64,000 nucleotides of DNA from Nocardioides alkalitolerans DSM 16699 (GTDB taxonomy: Bacteria; Actinomycetota; Actinomycetes; Propionibacteriales; Nocardioidaceae). Both the position numbers and the translations under genes were made by a program. Under the pieces are notes generated by a model that had not been told where the DNA came from, searched no databases, and saw only the letters and a list, made by a program, of their open reading frames with translations. Below are positions 41,832 to 52,736 of the stretch, piece after piece. The DNA lies in the NCBI RefSeq assembly GCF_000426525.1, contig NZ_AUFN01000010.1, forward strand, positions 992,001-1,056,000, read 5' to 3'. Every line of letters begins with the position of its first letter. Within the stretch, counting starts at the first letter, position 1.

Positions 41832-42592
41832 TCGAGCTGCTCACCCCCCGCCAGATCGACGAGATGCGACCGGCGGGCGAGTTCGTCGGCCAGGTGCTGA
41901 CGAAGCTGGTCGAGGTGGCCGACGTGGGCGTCAACCTCCTCGAGCTCGACGCGCTGGCGCACGAGATGATCAAGGAGCGCGGCGCCGAGTCCTGCTACAT
42001 CGACTACGCGCCCTCCTTCGGCCGCGGGCCGTTCGGCAAGGTGCTCTGCACGTCGGTCAACGACGCGGTGCTGCACGGGCTCCCCCACGACTACACGCTC
42101 GCCGACGGCGACCTGCTGAGCCTCGACTTCGCGGTCTCGGTCGACGGCTGGGTCTGCGACTCGGCGGTCAGCACCGTGGTCGGCACGCCCGACCCCGCCG
42201 ACCTCGCCCTCATCTCCACCACCGAGGAGGCCCTCGCCGCGGCCATCGAGGTCGCCCGCGCCGGCAACAAGCTCGGTGACATCGGCGCCGCGATCGGCGG
42301 CGTCGCCCGCGCCGCCGGCTACTCCGTCAACACCCAGTTCGGCGGGCACGGCGTCGGCCGCACCATGCACGGCGAGCCGCACGTGCCGAACGACGGCCGC
42401 GCCGGCCGCGGGTTCAAGCTGCGCCCCGGGCTCGTCATCGCGATCGAGCCGTGGCTGCTCGCCACGACCGACGAGATCAAGATGGCCGACGACGGCTGGA
42501 CGATCCTCTCGACCGACGGCTCACGCGGGGCCCACAGCGAGCACACCATCGCCATCACCCACGGCGACCCCATCGTGATGACCGCCCGCTGA
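41828..42592 (+). CDS. map: Methionine aminopeptidase, type I
   Basis: This 254-residue protein has the five metal ligands in order: Asp of LLSLDFAVSVDGWVCDSAVS (two Asp), His of GHGVGRTMHGEPHVPN, Glu of LVIAIEPWLL and Glu of AHSEHTIAIT. It removes the initiator Met from new proteins. The ATG overlaps the previous gene (ATGA). A second map copy elsewhere is usual in actinobacteria, so this one may not be the essential form. Confidence 0.93.
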   Translation: MIELLTPRQIDEMRPAGEFVGQVLTKLVEVADVGVNLLELDALAHEMIKERGAESCYIDYAPSFGRGPFGKVLCTSVNDAVLHGLPHDYTLADGDLLSLDFAVSVDGWVCDSAVSTVVGTPDPADLALISTTEEALAAAIEVARAGNKLGDIGAAIGGVARAAGYSVNTQFGGHGVGRTMHGEPHVPNDGRAGRGFKLRPGLVIAIEPWLLATTDEIKMADDGWTILSTDGSRGAHSEHTIAITHGDPIVMTAR

Positions 42593-43486
42593 CCCCTCGG
42601 CCCGACGGCCGGCCGCACCGACCCGCACGAGGTCGGTACGCCGCGCGACCGCGCCCTGCCACGCGGCGCGCGCGGCCCAGGGCGCCAGGTCCCGGGCGCG
42701 ACGGCCCACCCACGGCGCGCCCTCGCTGACCATCCACGCGAGGTCGGTGCGCCAGCTCGGCACGTGGAGTCCGTCGGCCACGGCCGCCGGGGGGACCACC
42801 GACCACCCGACCGCCGCCAGCTCGGCGGCGAAGGCCCGCGCCAGCGCGCGGTGACCGAGCTCGGAGGGGTGGAGCCGGTCGACCGACCAGAACTCCCGGC
42901 GGCGCACCTCCGGCCACCCGGCGAGGTCGACGCGCACCCCGCCGTACGTCGCGTGCACCTCGTCGTACACCTCGTTGACGGCCTCGATGCGCTGCTGCAA
43001 CGGGCGACGCAGCAGGCGCGGCAGCCCGAAGACCTCGCCGTGGTCGTGGAAGCGCGCGGTCATGAGCAGCGCCCCGTCGGCGGTGAGGGCGTCCGCCGCG
43101 TGCAGCAGGTCCCGCCGCAGCACCGCCGGGTCCCAGCTGGAGCGCATCGTGTCGTTGACGCCGACGACCAGGGAGACGAGGTCGGCGCGGTGGTCGACGG
43201 CCTCGGCGAGCTGGTGGGCCACGACGTCCCGCGTCGTCGCCCCCGACACGGCGAGGTTGCAGAACGACACGTCGTACGACGCCTCGAGCGCCTCGGCGAG
43301 CAGGCGGGCCCAGCCGCGCCAGGTGCCGTCCCGGCCCGTCGCGCCGGCGCCGAGACCGACCGGGGTGCCGGGCGTCGGGTCGCCGACGCCCACGGTGGTG
43401 CTGTCGCCGACGGCGGCGAAGCGGAGGTAGGTGGAGGGGGTCGCAGGACCGGGGCTGACGGGGCGGGGGCTCCGAGGAGTGGCCAC
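42521..43486 (-). CDS. SGNH/GDSL-family hydrolase
   Basis: This 321-residue protein has the SGNH blocks: FAAVGDSTTVG (Ser), LAVSGATTRD (Gly), VVGVNDT (Asn) and DRLHPSELGH (His-Asp). It begins at GTG 43486. There is no signal peptide, so the enzyme is probably cytoplasmic and acts on ester bonds. The last 24 codons lie antisense to the end of map (72-base overlap). Confidence 0.88.
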   Translation of the reverse strand: MATPRSPRPVSPGPATPSTYLRFAAVGDSTTVGVGDPTPGTPVGLGAGATGRDGTWRGWARLLAEALEASYDVSFCNLAVSGATTRDVVAHQLAEAVDHRADLVSLVVGVNDTMRSSWDPAVLRRDLLHAADALTADGALLMTARFHDHGEVFGLPRLLRRPLQQRIEAVNEVYDEVHATYGGVRVDLAGWPEVRRREFWSVDRLHPSELGHRALARAFAAELAAVGWSVVPPAAVADGLHVPSWRTDLAWMVSEGAPWVGRRARDLAPWAARAAWQGAVARRTDLVRVGAAGRRAEGSAGGHHDGVAVGDGDGVLAVGPA

Positions 43487-43496
43487 GGACGCCAGC

Positions 43497-43528
43497 GTGG
43501 CGGCGCAGCAGGAACGCTGCGCCGCCAC
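43497..43528 (-). terminator. Terminator-like hairpin
   Basis: A perfect 11-bp stem (GTGGCGGCGCA with TGCGCCGCCAC) with a ten-base loop between the ABC permease stop and the GDSL gene. Confidence 0.7.
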
Positions 43529-43609
43529 GGCGGTGACGTGTCGGTCAGGAACTGGTGAACACTCCCCCGTGCGTCCTCCGGTGCCCGACCCCCGGTCAGG
43601 GGTGGATCG

Positions 43610-44407
43610 TCACTTCACCTCGGCGCGGAGCACCCGGGTGATGCCCGCGGTCAGGGGCAGGACGAACCAGATGAGGCCCGACACCAGCAGGTGGCCCCAC
43701 TCGACGCCGCTGAAGCCCTCGAACAGCGGGACCTGCGCCTGCGTGAAGTCGATCCACGGGCGGATGTCCTCGAACCAGTCGAAGTACACGCCCGCGATGG
43801 CCAGGAGGCCCGGCAGCACGAACGAGTAGGCGAAGAAGACCACGATCGCGGCCGGGGTGTTGAGGAGCAGGGTCGCGAGCGCGAAGCCGACGAGCAGGCC
43901 GATCACCTGGACGATGGTGAAGCCGAGGAGACCCTCGACGTTCGGGTCCCAGTCGACCTGCGCGCCGAGCGCTCCGGCGAACGCGGTCATCACGGCGCCG
44001 ATCGCGACCGCGACGACGATCGAGAGCACCGCCGCGATGATCGTCGCGAGCAGCTTGGCGACCACCACGCGGGCCCGGTGGGGCTCGAGGGTGAACGTCG
44101 TCATGTTGGTGCGCTGCGACCACTCGCTGGTGACCGCGAGGATGGCGAGCACCGGGAGGAGCACGCTGGTCACGCCGCCGGCGACGCTGGTGAAGTCGAA
44201 GAAGGCGACGCTGCCGTTGCGCGACGCGTAGGCGAAGATCGCGCTGCCCACGAGGATGAGGGCACCCATGACGATGAGCAGCCAGCGACCGGAGCGGGTG
44301 TCGACCAGCTTGCGCAGCTCGACCGCGAGCAGGCGGGTCAGGGGGGTGCGCGGCGTGTTCGACAGGTCGAACGTCGACGGGCCGTGGGCGGTGGCGGGGG
44401 CGCTCAT
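43610..44407 (-). CDS. ABC transporter permease (ABC-2 type)
   Basis: This 265-residue protein has six predicted helices, the first after RLLAVELRKLVDTRSGRW, a usual ABC-2 N-terminus. The ATG overlaps the ATPase gene's stop (ATGA). Together with the ATPase it makes an exporter of the type used for antibiotics, lipids or peptides. Confidence 0.85.
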   Translation of the reverse strand: MSAPATAHGPSTFDLSNTPRTPLTRLLAVELRKLVDTRSGRWLLIVMGALILVGSAIFAYASRNGSVAFFDFTSVAGGVTSVLLPVLAILAVTSEWSQRTNMTTFTLEPHRARVVVAKLLATIIAAVLSIVVAVAIGAVMTAFAGALGAQVDWDPNVEGLLGFTIVQVIGLLVGFALATLLLNTPAAIVVFFAYSFVLPGLLAIAGVYFDWFEDIRPWIDFTQAQVPLFEGFSGVEWGHLLVSGLIWFVLPLTAGITRVLRAEVK

Positions 44408-45318
44408 GCCGGAACTCCTTCGGTGCGGGTCTCGCGCTGCGTCTCGGCGGTCAGCTGGAGGAACAGGTCCTCGAGACCGGCGCCGTCGGCCGGTCGCAGC
44501 TCGAGGAGGGCGACGCCGACCTCGAGCGAGGTCTCGCCGATGACCTGGGCGTCGCCGTCGACGACGATGCCGAGCCCCTTGCCGTCGGGTCGCACCGCGA
44601 GGCCCTTGGCCTGCAGGGCGGGAGCGAGGCGGGCGTCGTCGACCGAGCGGGCGAACGTGCCGGTGGACGTCAGCAGCTCGGCCTTCGTGCCGGAGGCGAC
44701 GATGCGGCCGTGGCCGATGACGAGCATCGTGTCGGCGATCTGCTCGACCTCGTGCAGCAGGTGGCTGGAGAGGAGGACGGCGCCGCCGCGCTCGGCGTAC
44801 CCGCGCAGGAGGCCGCGCATCCAGCGGATGCCGGCGGGGTCGAGGCCGTTGGCGGGCTCGTCGAGGATGAGCACCTGCGGGTCGCCCAGGAGGGCGTGCG
44901 CGATCCCGAGCCGCTGGCGCATGCCGAGCGAGTAGTTGCGGATGCGCCGCTTCGACTCGGCGTCGCTGAGGCTCACGAGCGCGAGCATCTCGTCGACGCG
45001 CGAGGAGGGCAGGCCCATCGTCCTCGCGCCGATCGTCAGCACCTCGCGGCCCGTGCGGCCCGCGTGCTGGGCCGAGGCGTCGAGCAGGACGCCGACGTGG
45101 CGGCCGGGGTTGGGGATCTGGCGGTACTCGTGGCCGCCGATCGTGGCCGTGCCCCGGTCGGCCCGCGTGAGGCCCGCCAGGATCCGCATCGTGGTCGTCT
45201 TCCCGGCGCCGTTCGGCCCGAGGAACCCCGTGACCTCACCGGGCTGCGCCACGAAGCTGACGTCGTTCACGGCGGTGAACCCGCCGTACGTCCTCGTGAG
45301 TCCTTCGACTGTGATCAT
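44404..45318 (-). CDS. ABC transporter ATPase (drug/peptide exporter type)
   Basis: This 304-residue protein has Walker A GPNGAGKTTTMRIL, signature YSLGMRQRLGIAHALLG and Walker B VLILDEPANGLDPAGIRWM. A C-terminal extension of about 90 residues follows. MITVEG at 45318 has AGGA eight bases upstream and is preferred to MSDM at 45327. It pairs with the following permease. The divergent two-component system suggests induction by a substrate such as a bacteriocin or cell-wall antibiotic. Confidence 0.9.
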   Translation of the reverse strand: MITVEGLTRTYGGFTAVNDVSFVAQPGEVTGFLGPNGAGKTTTMRILAGLTRADRGTATIGGHEYRQIPNPGRHVGVLLDASAQHAGRTGREVLTIGARTMGLPSSRVDEMLALVSLSDAESKRRIRNYSLGMRQRLGIAHALLGDPQVLILDEPANGLDPAGIRWMRGLLRGYAERGGAVLLSSHLLHEVEQIADTMLVIGHGRIVASGTKAELLTSTGTFARSVDDARLAPALQAKGLAVRPDGKGLGIVVDGDAQVIGETSLEVGVALLELRPADGAGLEDLFLQLTAETQRETRTEGVPA

Positions 45319-45447
45319 GTCGCTCATCCTGCCCGACCGGCCGGGTGCTGGGCATCGGCCGCGAGGCGGGTCCGGGCCGACCAAAGTAGGGGCGACCGTG
45401 ATCGGGCGCAGGGTCCGCGACGCTCCCGGCGGCACTAGCCTCGCTGC

Positions 45448-46626
45448 GTGAGCAGTGCACGGACGGCGCCCGAGGACTACCAGCCTCGGCTGAGCCGGTG
45501 GGGCCACGTGTGGCGCACGGCCGTGATGCTGTTCATCAGCGGCGCCGTGCTCCTGGACTCGTTCGGCACCTCGTGGCGGGAGAACACCTGGCGCATCGTG
45601 GTCGACGTGGCGCTCGGGCTCCTGGCCTACGTGGTCGTGCACTTCCGCCGCCGCCGGCCGCTCACGGTCGCCACGGTCGTCCTGCTGCTGAGCGTGGTGT
45701 CGGGGGTCGCTGCGGGCCCCGCGCTGCTGGCGACCGTCTCGGTGGCCACGCGGCGCGTCTACTGGCAGATCGCCTTCCTGATCGTCACCAACACCGCCGC
45801 CGCGCAGGTGTACTGGTACATCTCGCCGTCCGACAGCCGTGACCCGGTGTGGGTCACCTTCACCGGCAACCTCGCCGCCTCGGGCGCGCTCGTCGCGTGG
45901 GGCATGTACATCGGCTCCCGGCGCGAGCTGCTGCACACGCTGCGGCAGCGGGCCGAGCGGGCCGAGGGCGAGCAGGACCTCCGGGTCGGCAAGGCGCGGG
46001 CCGAGGAACGGGCGCGGATCGCGCGGGAGATGCACGACGTGCTCGCCCACCGCATCAGCCAGGTCTCCATGCACGCCGGCGCCCTGGCGTTCCGCTCCGA
46101 CCTCGACGCCGAGGCCCTGCGCAGCGGCATCGGCGACGTGCAGGTCAAGGCCAACGCCGCCCTGACCGACCTCCGCAGCGTGCTCGGCGTGCTCCGCGAC
46201 CGGGAGACGGGCGAGCTGGCGAACCGCCCCCAGCCGACGTACGACGACGTGCACGTGCTCGTCACCGAGTCGCGGTCGGCGGGCGTCCGGGTGTGGATCG
46301 ACGACCTGCTCGCCGACCGTGTCGGCGACGAGCCCGTGCCCGAGCAGCTGGGCCGCACCGTCTACCGGGTCGTGCAGGAGGGCATCACGAACGCCCACAA
46401 GCACGCCCGCGGCGCCCTGCTCACCGTGCGGCTGGCCGGGTCGGCGGAGGACGGCGTCGAGGTGCTGCTGCGCAACCCGCTCGGCTTCGGCGAGTCCGCC
46501 GCCCCGGGCTCCGGCCTCGGCCTCATCGGGCTGCGGGAGCGGGTCGAGCTCGCGGGCGGCCGGTTCCTCGCCGAGCGGGACGGCTCGACGTTCGTCGTCC
46601 GCGCGTGGCTACCGTGGACCCCGTGA
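45448..46626 (+). CDS. Sensor histidine kinase, NarL/LiaS type
   Basis: This 392-residue protein has five membrane segments in the first 170 residues. HisKA_3 carries EERARIAREMHDVLAHRISQVSMHAG, and a HATPase_c with VVQEGITNAHKHA and GSGLGLIGLRERVELAGG closes the protein. TAGCCT six bases before the GTG suggests a leaderless start. The GTG of the response regulator overlaps its stop, so the pair is co-translated. Confidence 0.9.
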   Translation: MSSARTAPEDYQPRLSRWGHVWRTAVMLFISGAVLLDSFGTSWRENTWRIVVDVALGLLAYVVVHFRRRRPLTVATVVLLLSVVSGVAAGPALLATVSVATRRVYWQIAFLIVTNTAAAQVYWYISPSDSRDPVWVTFTGNLAASGALVAWGMYIGSRRELLHTLRQRAERAEGEQDLRVGKARAEERARIAREMHDVLAHRISQVSMHAGALAFRSDLDAEALRSGIGDVQVKANAALTDLRSVLGVLRDRETGELANRPQPTYDDVHVLVTESRSAGVRVWIDDLLADRVGDEPVPEQLGRTVYRVVQEGITNAHKHARGALLTVRLAGSAEDGVEVLLRNPLGFGESAAPGSGLGLIGLRERVELAGGRFLAERDGSTFVVRAWLPWTP

Positions 46627-47318
46627 GCACCCCCGGCACCGACGACAGCGCGCCCGCCGGCGCGAGCGCCCCGATCCGCGTCCTGGTCGTCGACGACGAC
46701 CCGCTCGTGCGCTCGGCGCTCGGCCTCATGCTCGGTGGCCAGGCCGACCTCGAGGTGGTGGGCGAGGCGGCCGACGGCCGGGCGGGTACGACGCTCGCGG
46801 CGTCGCTGCGCCCCGACGTCGTCCTCATGGACATCCGCATGCCGGTGATGGACGGGCTCGAGGCCACCGCCGCCCTCCACGCCCGTCCGTCGCCGCCGCG
46901 CGTGATCGTGCTGACGACCTTCGACGCCGACGACTACGTGCTCGGCGCGCTCGCGGCCGGCGCGGACGGCTTCCTGCTCAAGGACACTCCCCCGGCCGAC
47001 ATCGTCTCCGCCATCCGTCGCGTCGCCGACGGCGAGCCGATGCTGTCGCCGAAGGTGACCCAGACCCTGATCCGCCGGGTCCGCGAGGGCACCGACCCCC
47101 GGGCCGCCGAGGCCGAGGCCCGTCTCGCCACCCTCACCGACCGGGAGCGCGAGGTGGCCGTGGCGGTGGGCCGGGGCCTCTCCAACGCCGACATCGCGGC
47201 CGAGCTCTACCTCTCGGTGCCGACCGTCAAGGCCCACGTCTCACGGCTCTTCGAGAAGCTGGGGGCCACCAACCGCGTCCAGATCGCCATCTGCGTCCAC
47301 GACGCCGGGCTGGCCTGA
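46623..47318 (+). CDS. Response regulator, NarL/LuxR type
   Basis: This 231-residue protein has a receiver with DDDPLVRSAL, phospho-acceptor Asp in VLMDIRMPVMDGLEA, the switch Thr in LTTFDADDYV and Lys in LLKDTPP. The LuxR-type HTH is LTDREREVAVAVGRGLSNAD...SVPTVKAHVSRLFEKL. An in-frame GTG nine bases earlier is possible. Likely targets are the divergent ABC exporter genes. Confidence 0.92.
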   Translation: MSTPGTDDSAPAGASAPIRVLVVDDDPLVRSALGLMLGGQADLEVVGEAADGRAGTTLAASLRPDVVLMDIRMPVMDGLEATAALHARPSPPRVIVLTTFDADDYVLGALAAGADGFLLKDTPPADIVSAIRRVADGEPMLSPKVTQTLIRRVREGTDPRAAEAEARLATLTDREREVAVAVGRGLSNADIAAELYLSVPTVKAHVSRLFEKLGATNRVQIAICVHDAGLA

Positions 47319-47325
47319 GCGGCGC

Positions 47326-48120
47326 TCAGACCTCGTAGGTCGCGCCGGCGACGGCGATGTCGGTGGGCCCGTCGTAGGCCGTGACGGCCTCGGCGCGGGC
47401 GTCGGCGGTGTCGAACCAGGCCGGCACGTGGGTGAGCACGAGGCGCCCGACGGAGGCGCGGGTCGCGATCCTGCCCGCGTCGGTGCCCGTGAGGTGCACG
47501 CCCGGCGGGTTGGTGTCGACCTCGCGGAAGGCGGCCTCCGCGAGGAAGAGGTCGGCACCCTCGGCCGCGTGGTCGAGGCCGAGGCACGGCGCGGTGTCGC
47601 CCGAGTAGGTCAGCACGCGGTCGTCGGCCGTGACGCGCAGGGCGTACGCCGTGACCGGGTGGAAGACCTCGAAGGGCAGGACGCTGAAGGGGCCGACCAC
47701 GATCGGCGGCTGCTCGAGGGCGTAGTCGGAGAAGTCGAACTCCTCGTTCATGCCCGGGTCGAGCGGTAGGTCGTAGGCGCGGGCGAGGCGGTCGGCCGTG
47801 CCGTCCGGGCCCCACACCGGGATGCGGGGCTGCGCGCCCTGCGGGTGGTACTTGCGCAGCACGTAGTAGCCGCAGAGGTCGAGGCAGTGGTCCGGGTGGA
47901 GGTGGCTGACGAAGACCGCGTCGATGGCGAGCGGGTCGGCGTGGTGGTGCAGCGCCCCGAGGGAGCCGTTGCCGAGGTCGAGCAGGATCCGCCACGTGCG
48001 GGTGGCCCCGGCCGCGGCGCCGGGCGCGTCGTCCGGCCCCTCGGCCTCGAGGAGGTAGCAGCTGGCGGGCGAGTCGGGCCCCGGGTAGGAGCCGGCGCAA
48101 CCGACGACCGTGAGCCTCAC
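47326..48120 (-). CDS. MBL-fold metallohydrolase
   Basis: This 264-residue protein has HLHPDHCLD (H-x-H-x-D-H), the [12 protein letters not shown]sp and LTHVPAWFD His. The RNase Z-like layout fits MBL-fold proteins found beside murI and rph in actinobacteria. The GTG overlaps the murI stop. The substrate is unproven; nucleotides or cyclic phosphodiesters are possible. Confidence 0.88.
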   Translation of the reverse strand: MRLTVVGCAGSYPGPDSPASCYLLEAEGPDDAPGAAAGATRTWRILLDLGNGSLGALHHHADPLAIDAVFVSHLHPDHCLDLCGYYVLRKYHPQGAQPRIPVWGPDGTADRLARAYDLPLDPGMNEEFDFSDYALEQPPIVVGPFSVLPFEVFHPVTAYALRVTADDRVLTYSGDTAPCLGLDHAAEGADLFLAEAAFREVDTNPPGVHLTGTDAGRIATRASVGRLVLTHVPAWFDTADARAEAVTAYDGPTDIAVAGATYEV

Positions 48121-48929
48121 ACGACACCTCCGGCGAACTGGCTGGCGAACGCCAGCTCGGGGCCAAGGAAACGACGTCCGATGCGCTCGAACTCCTCCGC
48201 CACGCCGGTGGTGACGAACTCGTACGTCGCGTCGCCCGTCGTGCGCATGAGCCCCGTGGTCGCGAGCATCTGGTAGACCGCCTTGGCGCTCTCCTCCGCA
48301 CTGCTGACCAGCGTCACGCCGTCCCCCATCACGTACGAGATCACCCCGGTCAGCAGCGGGTAGTGCGTGCAGCCGAGCACGAGCGTGTCGACGTCCGCCG
48401 CGATCAGCGGGTCGAGGTAGGCGTGGGCGGCGGCGAGCAGCTCGTCGCCACCGGTCACGCCCTGCTCCACGAAGTCGACGAAGCGGGGGCACGGCTGCGT
48501 GACGAGCTCGACCTGGGGCGCGGCGGCGAAGGCGTCGTCGTACGCCATCGAGGTGGCAGTGGCCTGGGTGCAGATCACGCCGATGCGGCCCGACCGGGTC
48601 GCGGCGACGGCCCGGCGGGTGGCGGGGTAGATGACCTCGACGACGGGCACGTCGTACCGCTCCCGCGCGTCGCGCAGCATCGCGGCGGAGGCGGAGTTGC
48701 AGGCGATGACGAGCGCCTTGACCCCGCGGTCGACGAGGTGGTCGAGGCACTCCAGCGCGTACTCCCGGACCTCCCCGATCGGCTTCGGGCCGTAGGGCTG
48801 GCGGGCGGTGTCACCCAGGTACACGATCGACTCGTGCGGGAGCTGGTCGATGACCGACCGCGCGACGGTGAGTCCACCGAAGCCGGAGTCGAAGATGCCG
48901 ACGGGAGCGTCGGCGGAGCGGGGTGCCAC
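48117..48929 (-). CDS. murI: Glutamate racemase
   Basis: This 270-residue protein has both catalytic Cys in the right contexts: [12 protein letters not shown] and [11 protein letters not shown]. Substrate-binding segments are [12 protein letters not shown] and [11 protein letters not shown]. It makes D-glutamate for peptidoglycan. TAGATT eight bases before the GTG suggests a leaderless start. The downstream MBL gene is co-translated. Confidence 0.95.
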   Translation of the reverse strand: MAPRSADAPVGIFDSGFGGLTVARSVIDQLPHESIVYLGDTARQPYGPKPIGEVREYALECLDHLVDRGVKALVIACNSASAAMLRDARERYDVPVVEVIYPATRRAVAATRSGRIGVICTQATATSMAYDDAFAAAPQVELVTQPCPRFVDFVEQGVTGGDELLAAAHAYLDPLIAADVDTLVLGCTHYPLLTGVISYVMGDGVTLVSSAEESAKAVYQMLATTGLMRTTGDATYEFVTTGVAEEFERIGRRFLGPELAFASQFAGGVV

Positions 48930-48998
48930 AGCAGGTCAATCTAGAGGTTGCACGAAGGGGACGCGACGTGACGTCGGCGAGGTCACGTACGGCGAAGT

Positions 48999-49020
48999 CG
49001 CGTGCGACGGATCGCACGCG
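48999..49020 (-). terminator. Terminator-like hairpin after the metalloprotease gene
   Basis: A perfect 9-bp stem (CGCGTGCGA with TCGCACGCG) and tetraloop CGGA, just beyond the stop at 49025. Confidence 0.7.
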
Positions 49021-49024
49021 GGCC

Positions 49025-51012
<1,988 letters not shown>

Positions 51013-51582
51013 TCAGCGCAGGAAGAACTCGGGGTCGAAGTCGTCGAGCGGGATGATCCGGACGCGCGGGAGGGGCACGTTGAACGCCTGGACGTCCTCC
51101 TCCAGGTCGTGGATCGGGAGGCCGATGGCGGTGAACCCGGAGCTCGCGTACTCCCGCAGCGCCAGCAGGCCGACCTTGCGCCCCTCGCCCATGAGGGGCC
51201 GGATGTTGTCGACGAAGTCGCCGTCGTGGCTGACGAGCAGCACGTCGTCGTCGCGGCCCACGAGCGCGTCGAGGGTGCGCTGGATGCCGACGTCGACGAC
51301 CTTCTGGTCGCTGCGCCCCGACAGCGGGACGGGACGGTAGTCGAGGGCGAGCAGCGCCTGCACGAACGCGCTCGGCAGAGAGCCGTGGCTCGCGTTGAGG
51401 AAGAACAGGCCGGTGACCGGCTGGTCCCACAGCTGCTGCGCGTACGTCGTGACGCGCTCCCAGCGCGGCCGCTCCTCCGAGGTCGGCCGACGGCCCAGCA
51501 ACGAGTTGCCGAGGGTGGCGTCGATGTTCTCGCCGTCCACGAGGACGAAGGTGCGCCGCTGCGGCACGGCCAGCTCGGTCAT
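51013..51582 (-). CDS. NYN-domain (PIN-like) RNase
   Basis: This 189-residue protein has the NYN/LabA-type fold: FVLVDGENIDATLG (first Asp), KVVDVGIQRTLDALVGRDDDVLLVSHDGDFVDNI (acidic active site), GLLAL and the tail RIIPLDDFDPEFFLR. NYN proteins are often RNases or RNA-linked. It separates cysM from cysO without a known link to cysteine synthesis. TAGAGT seven bases before ATG 51582 suggests a leaderless start. Confidence 0.82.
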   Translation of the reverse strand: MTELAVPQRRTFVLVDGENIDATLGNSLLGRRPTSEERPRWERVTTYAQQLWDQPVTGLFFLNASHGSLPSAFVQALLALDYRPVPLSGRSDQKVVDVGIQRTLDALVGRDDDVLLVSHDGDFVDNIRPLMGEGRKVGLLALREYASSGFTAIGLPIHDLEEDVQAFNVPLPRVRIIPLDDFDPEFFLR

Positions 51583-51660
51583 GAGCGGCACTCTACGCAG
51601 GTCAGCGGGCCGTGCCCGGCGTTCCGGGGGCTCGGGGGGCGGCGGGGTGCCCGGGGGTGT

Positions 51661-51754
51661 GCCGGTTTCACCGGCTAGGTGACGAACCCGGCACCTGGCG
51701 CACGAAGGTTCGCGCGCCAGGTGCTGGTGTCACCGGCTAGCCGGTGAAACCGGC
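51661..51754. repeat. Long nested palindrome
   Basis: Outer arms GCCGGTTTCACCGGCTAG (51661-51678) and CTAGCCGGTGAAACCGGC (51737-51754) match exactly. Inner arms GCACCTGGCGC (51691-51701) and GCGCCAGGTGC (51714-51724) match too. It lies between the NYN gene and cysO and codes for nothing. Confidence 0.85.
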
Positions 51755-51773
51755 AGCCAGACGCTCGACAGCG

Positions 51774-52061
51774 TCAGCAGCCACCCGCGACGGCGGGCAG
51801 CACGACGACCTGGTCGCCGTCGGCGAGGGTGGCCTCGAGGCCGCCGATGAAGCGGACGTCCTCGTCGTTGATGTAGACGTTCACGAAGCGGCGCAGGTCG
51901 GCGTCGCCGCCCTCGCCGTCGACGAGGCGCTCCCGGATGCCCGGGTGGTTCGCCTCCAGGTCGTCGATGAGCTTCGCGAGCGTGTCGCCGTTCGCGGGGA
52001 CGGCCTTCTCGCCGCCCGTGTACGTGCGGAGGATCGTGGGGATCCGGACCTCGATGGCCAT
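51774..52061 (-). CDS. cysO: CysO sulfur-carrier protein, MoaD/ThiS fold
   Basis: This 95-residue ubiquitin-like protein matches CysO: VRIPTILRTYTGGEKAVPANGDT and LRRFVNVYINDEDVRFIGGLEATLADGDQVVVLPAVAGG. The gene codes Gly-Gly-Cys at the end instead of stopping at Gly-Gly. The ATG overlaps the mec stop by one base. It carries the sulfur as a thiocarboxylate to CysM. Confidence 0.93.
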   Translation of the reverse strand: MAIEVRIPTILRTYTGGEKAVPANGDTLAKLIDDLEANHPGIRERLVDGEGGDADLRRFVNVYINDEDVRFIGGLEATLADGDQVVVLPAVAGGC

Positions 52062-52504
52062 CAGACTGCACTCCTTGCTGGTAGCTGCTCGACGATCTCG
52101 ACCGGTTCCTCGGTCACTTCGCCGTCGACGATTCGATACGACCTGAACTCCACAGGGCCGTCGTTATTCCCGGTCTCGCGCGTGGAGACCAGGACGTAGT
52201 GGGCGCCGGGCTCGCTGGCGAGACCGATGTCGGTCCGGCTCGGGTAGGCCTCGGTCGCGGTATGGGAGTGGTAGACGACGACGGGTTCCTCGTCGCGGTC
52301 CCACATCTCCTTGTAGAGCTGGAGCAGCTCGGTGGAGTCGAACTCGTAGAACGTGGGGCTGCCGGCGGCGTTCACCATCTCGACCAGTCGCTCCGGCCGG
52401 TCCGAGCCCTCGGGGCCGGCGACGATGCCGCACGCCTCGTCGGGGTGGTCGCGGCGGGCGTGGGCGACGATGGCGTCGTGGGTCGCGCGGTCGATCGTCA
52501 GCAC
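52061..52504 (-). CDS. mec: Mec+ JAMM metalloprotease, CysO-cysteine hydrolase
   Basis: This 147-residue protein has the JAMM/MPN+ motif: Glu23 in PDEACGIV, then His79-Ser-His81 and Asp92 in HSHTATEAYPSRTD. It releases cysteine from the CysO-cysteine adduct, or trims the CysO C-terminus. It starts at GTG 52504 with TACGCT six bases upstream. First gene of the mec-cysO transcript. Confidence 0.93.
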   Translation of the reverse strand: MLTIDRATHDAIVAHARRDHPDEACGIVAGPEGSDRPERLVEMVNAAGSPTFYEFDSTELLQLYKEMWDRDEEPVVVYHSHTATEAYPSRTDIGLASEPGAHYVLVSTRETGNNDGPVEFRSYRIVDGEVTEEPVEIVEQLPARSAV

Positions 52505-52619
52505 CCGTCCAGCGTACGGCGCACGCGGCGCGGCCCGCACCGCCGCCACCATCCGGACCCCCGCGCCCGGTCCGTCGCCCGGTCTGTGGGGAGACCACCC
52601 TCTTCCTGTGAACTCCCTG

Positions 52620-52638
52620 TTAGGTCCGCCTTACCCCT
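52620..52638. promoter_or_regulatory. Candidate DtxR/IdeR iron box
   Basis: The 19-base site beginning TTAGGT matches the DtxR/IdeR consensus at about 13 of 19 positions, with the left half perfect. It lies upstream of the FMN lipoprotein gene. Weak right half; a candidate only. Confidence 0.45.
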
Positions 52639-52736
52639 GGTGTCGCACCCGCCCGTCGGGTTTGATCGTCGACAGTTGCACTTACAAGCGACGAGCATCC
52701 CTCGCCCATCCCCCTCTCGGACCAGGAGCCCCACCC

